Assembly: GCA_018825765.1 (NCBI GenBank)
Contig: JAHKAQ010000090.1
Span: 1 to 17,469 of the forward strand
Source: Patescibacteria group bacterium
GTDB lineage: Bacteria > Patescibacteriota > Minisyncoccia > CAIUEV01 > JAHKAQ01
Length of the DNA stretch: 17,469 nucleotides
Direction: 5' to 3'
In this document: positions 12,987-17,469 of the stretch, in pieces
How positions within the stretch are numbered: the stretch's first letter is position 1
Layout of the letters: the number at the start of each line of letters is the position of its first letter
Notes under the pieces: generated by a model
The model's database searches: none
The model's input: the letters and a program-made list of their open reading frames with translations, nothing else
What the model was told of the DNA's origin: nothing
Program-made: the position numbers and the translations under genes

Positions 12987-13457
12987 GTGGAAGAAAAAAT
13001 CAAAAAACAAACAAAAAAAGTTTGCATCATAGATGATGAACCGATTTTTATTGAGATGTATGCCAAGAAATTCAAAGATGCCGGCTATAAAGTGATTTCC
13101 GCCACCAATATCAGGCAGGGGTTTGAAGTAATAAAAGACGAACTGCCTGACATTGTATTTTTAGATATTGTTATGCCCGGCGGCGAAAACGGTATGGATC
13201 TTCTGGCCAAATGCAAAAGATTTCCCGCTACCCAGGATATCCCGGTCGTTCTTCTGACTAACCTTGACTCCAGCGAATTAAGAGAACAGGGCTGCCGCAT
13301 CGGCGCCCTGTATTTTTTAACCAAAGCCAGCTTTCTCCCTTCAGAAGTAGTTGACCTAACCGAAGAAATCCTTGCCGTAAGAGATTTCGAAAAGAAAAAC
13401 AAAAAAAACATTATAAATGATCGGCCGTATCCCGGCGAACAAAAAATTTTTGAATAA
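12987..13457 (+). CDS. Stand-alone response-regulator receiver protein (CheY-like)
   Basis: The GTG start gives 156 residues with one receiver domain at about 11-130. The acidic pair is Asp16-Asp17 (CIIDDEP), the phospho-acceptor is Asp60 (IVFLDIVMPG), the switch Thr is Thr91 (VVLLTNL) and the conserved Lys is Lys113 (FLTKAS). All key residues are present, so phosphorylation is expected. There is no output domain; a Lys/Asn-rich tail of about 25 residues follows. No histidine kinase is nearby. It lies 15 nt after the secreted beta-helix gene on the same strand, an odd pairing. It may act through protein contact, as in motility or pilus control. Confidence 0.9.
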   Translation: MEEKIKKQTKKVCIIDDEPIFIEMYAKKFKDAGYKVISATNIRQGFEVIKDELPDIVFLDIVMPGGENGMDLLAKCKRFPATQDIPVVLLTNLDSSELREQGCRIGALYFLTKASFLPSEVVDLTEEILAVRDFEKKNKKNIINDRPYPGEQKIFE

Positions 13458-13470
13458 ACCCCGGGGTGTG

Positions 13471-13499
13471 TTGTTTGCTTTTCCAAAAAGTAGTATACT
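13471..13499 (+). promoter_or_regulatory. Promoter without a downstream gene
   Basis: TTGTTT (13471-13476) and TATACT (13494-13499) are separated by exactly 17 bp. No plus-strand gene follows for 3 kb; the next feature is the bidirectional terminator at 13563-13615. Confidence 0.5.
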
Positions 13500-13505
13500 T
13501 ATAAC

Positions 13506-13615
13506 GAATTAGGGGAAAAATAAAAATCAAAAATAAAAACAAAATAAAGGTCTCGCGAGTAAAAAAAATCAAAGCGGCTTTTCCAGGGTGACGGAAAGCC
13601 GTTTTGATTTTTTAT
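13506..13615 (+). ncRNA. Candidate small RNA between promoter and terminator
   Basis: A transcript from the promoter at 13471-13499 would run about 105-110 nt: an A-rich unstructured part, a CTCGCGAG palindrome (about 13552-13559) and the terminator hairpin with its T tract. No ORF with a start codon fits. The 3' half would be antisense to the end of the PP-loop gene mRNA. This is an inference from signals only; AT-rich spacer DNA gives chance promoters. Confidence 0.25.
13563..13615. terminator. Bidirectional terminator for the receiver gene (+) and PP-loop gene (-)
   Basis: A long stem with one mismatch and one bulge runs from about 13566-13584 to 13593-13610 with an 8-nt loop. T tracts lie on both sides: TTTTTT at 13608-13613 for the plus strand, and the complement of the A run at 13561-13568 for the minus strand. 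The hairpin includes the last codons and stop of the minus-strand gene. Confidence 0.8.
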
Positions 13616-14564
13616 CGCCGGCCGCCTTGGCGGATATTTCAAATGTCTTTCGATCGCGAATCTTTGGATAATACCATCCTAATAATCCGCCTATCTTTCT
13701 TAAGTCCTGTTCTTTTATTTTTTCTTTTCCCAAATTCCGCAAAAATCCAATCGGTCCGTCAAAATGGCAGAGCCGCAGGCGAACATCTTTTTTCCGCCGT
13801 TTTGTTTTCCAGAAATTTAAAAGCTTTTTGTTGTCACGCTCATGTCTCCCTATAATTGCCAGATTATTATTTATCCAGAAAATCCGTCCCATTTTTAAAA
13901 GTTGCACGTCATCCTCCCTGCAGTCTGGGCAGTGTTTAAACATCTTTTTCAATCTTTCGCTAAAACAGGGATCAGTTAAAAGACAGCCCCCGCTGGGCGT
14001 GCTGTATTTTAACAGCTTATATTTCCTTACCAGCTCCAGTTGCCTGTTTCTTTTTTTCCCCTGTATATTCAATAATTTTTTTCTTTCCACTAATCCTTGT
14101 TTTTCATATTCAGTTTCCTCAAGCGCCCTGGCCGAAAGAGGACGAAGAATCCTGGCCTCAAGCCCGGCTCTTTTCTCAAGCATGCGAAGAGCTTGCTTGT
14201 TCTGCGACATGGACCGCTGACCCAAAACCTCGCCCGTGGCGATAAGTTCAAATTTACCTTCTTTCATAATCCTTTTTGCCTCGTTAAGCATCAGCAGGTG
14301 GCAATCAAGGCAGGGGTTCATGTTTTTCCCTCTTCCCCAACGCGGATTTTTAACCAGTCTTAAATGTTTTTTTGAAAAATTAATTACAATAACTTCCAGC
14401 CTGTGTTCTTTTGCCAGCTCTTTGGCCTTTTTAGCGTCAAAAAATAAACTTTTAAAAATAAGCGCTGTTATTTCCAGGCCCAGATTCTCCAATATTTTTA
14501 TTGCCAGTAAAGAATCAAGCCCGCCGGAAAATAATACCAGTGCTCTAATTTTTCTCTTTTTCAT
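13569..14564 (-). CDS. PP-loop ATPase, MnmA/ThiI-like (putative tRNA thiolation enzyme)
   Basis: The PP-loop is FSGGLDS (12-18). NPCLDC (83-88) matches the catalytic-cysteine motif of MnmA. ATGEVLGQRSMSQN (109-122) parallels the MnmA ATGHYARV region, and SGGCLLTDP (191-199) carries a possible second catalytic cysteine (Cys194). HCPDC (211-215) may bind metal. It is not a normal MnmA: the C-terminal half lacks the usual barrel domains. It belongs to a separate group of thiolase-like PP-loop proteins often labelled as tRNA thiouridylases. ATP-driven adenylation of tRNA before sulfur transfer is the likely role. Its start lies inside the end of the GT4 gene (20-nt overlap) and its own end forms the terminator hairpin. 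Confidence 0.78.
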   Translation of the reverse strand: MKKRKIRALVLFSGGLDSLLAIKILENLGLEITALIFKSLFFDAKKAKELAKEHRLEVIVINFSKKHLRLVKNPRWGRGKNMNPCLDCHLLMLNEAKRIMKEGKFELIATGEVLGQRSMSQNKQALRMLEKRAGLEARILRPLSARALEETEYEKQGLVERKKLLNIQGKKRNRQLELVRKYKLLKYSTPSGGCLLTDPCFSERLKKMFKHCPDCREDDVQLLKMGRIFWINNNLAIIGRHERDNKKLLNFWKTKRRKKDVRLRLCHFDGPIGFLRNLGKEKIKEQDLRKIGGLLGWYYPKIRDRKTFEISAKAAGDKKSKRLSVTLEKPL

Positions 14565-15546
14565 GTTTTTTCAAGAAAAATTTTTCCAGCCCGGCGATTA
14601 AAATTCCAAAAACAACAATAAGTAAAATGCCAATTATCATTTTTCCTCCGGTCTGCAAATTTAAAGCCGCGATTCCAAGCGCCGCGCTTGCTCCGTACAT
14701 TAAGACAATGATTGTCCGCTGGCTTACCCCGGCGTCGGCCAGCCGGTAATGAAGATGGAGTCTGTCGCCGCCTCGCCAGGGTTTTATTCCCAGTTTTATT
14801 CGCTCATAAGTCACGTATATTAAATCTAAAATCGGAATTCCTAAAACCAAAGCTGCTGTTGCTACTTTAGCCCCGGAATAGATGGAAACCAGCGCCAGCA
14901 TCAATCCAATAAAGCCGCTTCCCGCTGTTCCCAGATAAATTTTCGCCGGATAAAAATTAAAAAATAAAAATCCCAGCAACCCGCCGGCCGTTATTATGCA
15001 AATTGCCGCGGTCTGCGGTTGAGCCACCAGCGGAGTTAAACTCAAAAAAAAGATAATCAAAAACCCAATAAAACCCACGCCTCCAGCCATTCCGTCCATT
15101 CCGTCAAACCAGTTGAAAGCGTTTATCACGAGGATTATCCACCAGAAACTCAAAAAATAGTTTATTATCCCCGGCAAATTTACCACGCCCCATCCTGGAA
15201 GTCTGATGTGATTTATCGTGTCCCCGGCCGCTAAAATTATTATCGCGGCTAATGCCTGATATAAAAACTGCCAGCCAGGTTTTAAATTAAATCGATCGTC
15301 AATCATTCCCCCGGCGATCATCACCATGCCCGCCGCCGCCATACTCCAGTAATCTTTCGGAAGAATTCCAGAATCATCAAAGAAAAAAAACAAGCCGCTG
15401 ATTCCTCCAAGACAAACCAGGGCCAAAAGCAGACCGCCTTGTCTTTTTATTAGCGCGCTTTTTGTTTTTGTTCTTTTTAGCGCTAAAGAAAACAATATCA
15501 GGCTAAGAAGCGTTGTCCCTGTAAAAATTATTGAGAAGTAATTCAC
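14545..15546 (-). CDS. GT4 polyprenyl-phosphate glycosyl-1-phosphate transferase (WecA/TagO/MraY-like)
   Basis: This 333-residue protein has about ten membrane segments and the family motifs GGMIDDRF (79-86, Asp83/Asp84), NAFNWFDGMDGMAGG (142-156) and, near the end, DRLHLHYRL (261-269) in place of the HIHH loop. Family members attach a sugar-1-phosphate to undecaprenyl phosphate to start glycan or wall-polymer synthesis. The third motif, normally FLGDxGS, reads YLGTAGS (204-210), so the Asp that MraY needs for Mg2+/catalysis is Thr207. The GTG start overlaps the stop of the upstream small membrane protein by 4 nt (GTGA), a sign of translational coupling. Probably envelope or lipid-linked glycan synthesis; the sugar cannot be deduced. 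Confidence 0.88.
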   Translation of the reverse strand: MNYFSIIFTGTTLLSLILFSLALKRTKTKSALIKRQGGLLLALVCLGGISGLFFFFDDSGILPKDYWSMAAAGMVMIAGGMIDDRFNLKPGWQFLYQALAAIIILAAGDTINHIRLPGWGVVNLPGIINYFLSFWWIILVINAFNWFDGMDGMAGGVGFIGFLIIFFLSLTPLVAQPQTAAICIITAGGLLGFLFFNFYPAKIYLGTAGSGFIGLMLALVSIYSGAKVATAALVLGIPILDLIYVTYERIKLGIKPWRGGDRLHLHYRLADAGVSQRTIIVLMYGASAALGIAALNLQTGGKMIIGILLIVVFGILIAGLEKFFLKKHEKEKN

Positions 15547-15890
15547 ACTCTGTTTACAAAAATCAAAGTTACGATTCCCAGGTTAATAATAAGATTAAAC
15601 AAAAAGGCTGTTCCGACAAAGATTCTGGCCGCCAGCTTGCTTTTTTTAAAAAAATAAAGGGCCAGAGCGTAATTTATTGTAAGTATAATCAACCCGGTAC
15701 CCGGAAGCAAAAGCGACCACTTCCTGTCCCCGTCAATATCAACCCCGAAATAAGCGTTATAATGAAGAACAATAGGGGATGGCTGCCGCATTAATGTCGT
15801 CACCGCCAAAAGCCAGGCGATAATATTTATTACCACCGACATCATGGCGAAAAACCGAATAATATTATCTCCAAACGCTTTTTTTACCAT
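15543..15890 (-). CDS. Small three-helix membrane protein (DUF1648-like)
   Basis: The 115 residues hold three hydrophobic segments at about 13-33, 62-81 and 88-112. Between the first two lies PIVLHYNAYFGVDIDG (39-54), which recalls the P-x-H-x-N...G motif of DUF1648 proteins. I believe similar small proteins are frequent in CPR genomes. The function is unknown. It sits 18 nt after the regulator gene and overlaps the GT4 gene by 4 nt, so a role alongside the glycosyltransferase, or simple co-regulation, is likely. Confidence 0.72.
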   Translation of the reverse strand: MVKKAFGDNIIRFFAMMSVVINIIAWLLAVTTLMRQPSPIVLHYNAYFGVDIDGDRKWSLLLPGTGLIILTINYALALYFFKKSKLAARIFVGTAFLFNLIINLGIVTLIFVNRV

Positions 15891-15908
15891 TCTCCAAACG
15901 CGTTAAAA

Positions 15909-16502
15909 TTATTTATGTAAAACTTTTTTCCGTTCCTTTATTTTATCCACCAAAGTAATGTGCGGCCCCTTGTTTATGTCGATAATAAATTTATCAAACA
16001 TTTCCATGCGGTAGAATAATTCCTGGCTGGACAATACCGCGTATCTTATTTCTTTACCGATATCCGCCTCAATTTCCGCTACCAGACGCTTCAGCCGGCC
16101 TCTTTTTAGTTCCTCGCCCACCACCAAAAGATCCGCCCCGGCCTTTTTATTCTCCGTGAAAATTCCAGTTAGCACCGCGTAAATAATTTTTCCTGAATTC
16201 TTAATGCCTATAAGCAGGCGGCTTTCCGGCGTTATATTGCATTTACCCACCACGTTTTTGAGATCCGGGAAAAATACAAAACCCCTGTCCAGTTTATAGT
16301 GTTTTCTTCTTTTTTTATGCCGGCACTTAAGCAATCCAAATAAATGCATCTTGCGCATTTCATAGCTCACGCTTCTCGGCGGGCACTTTATTTTCCCCGC
16401 CAGCTCGTCCGCCGTAAATTCTGCTTTTGGATTCAAAATCAGGGTTTTTATGATTCTCGATTTTGTTCTTGAGCCCAGGAGATATTCCAGGAAATCCGAC
16501 AT
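15909..16502 (-). CDS. Winged-helix regulator with a C-terminal nucleotidyltransferase-like domain
   Basis: Residues 1-75 form an ArsR/MarR-type winged helix (LGSRTKSRIIKTLI, FTADELAGKIKC, RSVSYEMRKMHLFGLL) with a very basic wing (RHKKRRKHYK). Residues 95-170 resemble an MNT/KNT-type nucleotidyltransferase fold, with AGADLLVVGE (121-130) and RLKRLVAEIEADIGKEIRYAVLS. The usual GS helix motif and the second catalytic Asp are missing, so that domain probably only senses or binds. This architecture is familiar to me from CPR genomes. It is first in the four-gene minus-strand run and may regulate it. Confidence 0.82.
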   Translation of the reverse strand: MSDFLEYLLGSRTKSRIIKTLILNPKAEFTADELAGKIKCPPRSVSYEMRKMHLFGLLKCRHKKRRKHYKLDRGFVFFPDLKNVVGKCNITPESRLLIGIKNSGKIIYAVLTGIFTENKKAGADLLVVGEELKRGRLKRLVAEIEADIGKEIRYAVLSSQELFYRMEMFDKFIIDINKGPHITLVDKIKERKKVLHK

Positions 16503-16514
16503 AAGCTTAATTAA

Positions 16515-16523
16515 ATTTTAGCA
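16515..16523 (-). promoter_or_regulatory. Extended -10 of the regulator operon
   Basis: TGCTAAAAT reads on the minus strand and ends 12 bp before the start codon at 16502, giving a leader of only about 5 nt. A TTGATA (16541-16546) lies 20 bp from it, too far for a normal -35. Confidence 0.35.
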
Positions 16524-16576
16524 GAAACCTTTTATCTTATTATCAAAGTATAATTTTTGCGAAGGCAATTGTCCAG

Positions 16577-16605
16577 TTGACTCCTGGGCCAAACAATGCT
16601 ATAAA
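16577..16605 (+). promoter_or_regulatory. Near-consensus promoter of rplU
   Basis: TTGACT (16577-16582) and TATAAA (16600-16605) are spaced by exactly 17 bp. The transcript would start near 16612 with a leader of about 30 nt. A small stem, AAGCTCG/CGAGGCTT with one bulged G (16605-16621), lies at the start region. Confidence 0.75.
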
Positions 16606-16641
16606 AGCTCGTGCGAGGCTTAAATATTTTCTACATTTATC

Positions 16642-16953
16642 ATGTTGGCAGTAATAAAAACCGGCGGCAAGCAATATTTAGTTGATGAAAACGCTAAAAT
16701 AAAAGTTGAAAAACTCGACAAACCGGAGAATAAGACGGTGACCATAAATCAGGTCCTTCTTCTAATAAACGAAAAAGGAAAAGTCCAGTTCGGAACCCCG
16801 TTCATTAAAGGCGCTAAGGTTCAGGCGAAAATCATCAAACAAGCCCGCTATCCTAAAGTTACTATCATCAAGCACCGGCCCAAAAAACGCTACCGGGTAA
16901 AAAAAGGACATAAACAACCCTTCAGTCAAATTCAAATTACTAAAATTTCTTAA
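16642..16953 (+). CDS. rplU: 50S ribosomal protein L21
   Basis: The protein starts with the family signature MLAVIKTGGKQYLVDE and ends with the conserved RNA-binding tail, IIKHRPKKRYRVKKGHKQP (75-93 region), then FSQIQITKI. At 103 residues it has the usual length. L21 binds 23S rRNA in the large subunit. The usual partner rpmA (L27) does not follow; the next gene is convergent recR. It has its own strong promoter, so it is a single-gene unit here. Confidence 0.96.
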   Translation: MLAVIKTGGKQYLVDENAKIKVEKLDKPENKTVTINQVLLLINEKGKVQFGTPFIKGAKVQAKIIKQARYPKVTIIKHRPKKRYRVKKGHKQPFSQIQITKIS

Positions 16954-16977
16954 AACTCTGATTCCGGCAATCGCCTG

Positions 16978-17469
16978 CTATATCTCCTCTCTGGCCTTAA
17001 AAGATCCGGCGATTGATTCTCTGTCAGCGTATTCAATGTCTCCACCCGTGGGAACTCCGCGGCTTATTCGGGTAATTTTTAAGCCCTCGCGGTCTTCAAG
17101 CGCCTCTTTTACCTTTATGGCTGTCATGTCTCCGGCCGTGGTTGGGTTAGTGGCGATTATTATCTCTTTTATTTTTTCTCTGCCCACTCTCTGCCCCAGT
17201 TCTTTTATGGTCAGTTTATCCGTGTTATCTTTCTGCCCTACTCGTATAGTCCCTCCAAGCACGTGATATACCCCCAGAAAAGTATTTTGATTTTCAATCG
17301 CCATTAAATCCAAAACATCTTCCACTACGCAAACTATCCCGTGATCGCGATCCTTGCTGACGCAAATTGGACAAAATTTCTCACTGGCCACGTTAAAACA
17401 GCGCCGGCAAAACCCGCTCTTGTTTATTCCTTCTAAAGCTTCAGCCAGTTCCTGCCTTTGGTTTTTCGG
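16978..17469 (-). CDS. recR: Recombination protein RecR (N-terminus beyond the window)
   Basis: The frame is open to the right edge, giving 163 visible residues. The GTG near 17391 is an internal valine, not a start. The zinc finger is SGFCRRCFNVASEKFCPIC (Cys pairs at visible residues 21/24 and 33/36). The Toprim domain follows: CVVEDVLDLMAIE, then FLGVYHVLGGTI (the usual ISP is IRV), ATNPTTAGDMTA, and RGVPTGGDIEYADRESIAGS near the end. RecR works with RecO/RecF to load RecA at gaps, fitting rarA and rmuC in the same window. About 35-40 N-terminal residues are missing compared with the normal length of about 200. It converges on rplU with a 24-bp gap and no clear terminator. Confidence 0.94.
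   Translation of the reverse strand, partial: PKNQRQELAEALEGINKSGFCRRCFNVASEKFCPICVSKDRDHGIVCVVEDVLDLMAIENQNTFLGVYHVLGGTIRVGQKDNTDKLTIKELGQRVGREKIKEIIIATNPTTAGDMTAIKVKEALEDREGLKITRISRGVPTGGDIEYADRESIAGSFKAREEI

Noticed and set aside
13085..13486. Minus-strand open frame over the receiver gene
   Set aside because: The plus-strand frame carries all receiver-domain residues; the antisense frame has no recognisable features.
16965..17018. CAATCGCC/GGCGATTG inverted repeat as an rplU or recR terminator
   Set aside because: The arms are only 8 bp, separated by about 30 nt, and no T tract follows on either side; probably chance.
17389..17391. GTG as the start of recR
   Set aside because: The frame continues upstream with the first half of the RecR zinc finger, so the gene is cut by the window edge.
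1..17469. CRISPR array, prophage or toxin-antitoxin system
   Set aside because: No regularly spaced repeats, phage structural genes or recognisable toxin-antitoxin pair were found; the small ORFs seen have other explanations.

Overview
This 17.5 kb window looks like bacterial chromosome from a member of the Candidate Phyla Radiation (Patescibacteria, probably Parcubacteria-like). That placement is an inference from gene content. Several proteins resemble families I associate with that group: the secreted CPIC membrane protein, the winged-helix plus nucleotidyltransferase-like regulator, the WecA-like enzyme with an altered third aspartate motif, and the small membrane protein with a PIVLHYN motif. 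They sit among ordinary bacterial housekeeping genes (tgt, rarA, pcm, rmuC, HU, rplU, recR). Genes are packed tightly, with abutting or overlapping convergent stops, GTG/TTG starts, few Shine-Dalgarno sites and tRNAs without an encoded CCA. I see no phage, plasmid, CRISPR array or full insertion sequence.

Layout. 1-172: end of an unidentified upstream region and a strong terminator. 173-3274 (+): a TMTC-like membrane/TPR protein, a small acidic protein and tRNA-guanine transglycosylase. 3275-5038 (-): tRNA-Pro(GGG) with its promoter, then a membrane-anchored thioredoxin-fold protein, a secreted/membrane CPIC protein and a conserved-looking alpha-helical protein. 5035-6033: DUF134 and DUF5320 genes (-) interleaved with two related non-autonomous foldback elements (MITEs), each with a perfect 5-bp target duplication. 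6102-7267 (+): a DnaQ/PolB-type 3'-5' exonuclease and a HIT protein. 7264-8208 (-): an unidentified membrane protein. 8325-11422 (+): rarA, pcm, rmuC and tRNA-Leu(CAA). 11423-13457 (+): a long hairpin, HU and its terminator, then a secreted beta-helix protein followed by a stand-alone receiver domain. 13471-13615: a possible small RNA and a bidirectional terminator. 13569-16502 (-): regulator, small membrane protein, GT4 glycolipid transferase and PP-loop ATPase, probably one operon. 16577-16953 (+): promoter and rplU. 16978-17469 (-): recR, cut by the window edge.

Functional themes. Genome maintenance is represented by RarA, RmuC, RecR, HU and the exonuclease. tRNA biology is represented by Tgt, the PP-loop enzyme and two tRNAs. 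Envelope functions are represented by the TMTC-like protein, the WecA-like enzyme, the beta-helix protein and a predicted extracytoplasmic thiol-redox pair. The clearest non-textbook structure is the pair of MITEs around the DUF5320 gene. Copy B equals copy A minus exactly 77 bp between two TTCGTAA repeats, apart from two base differences, and lies in the opposite orientation. The best candidate for an undescribed protein system is the thioredoxin-fold/CPIC membrane pair with its helical partner.
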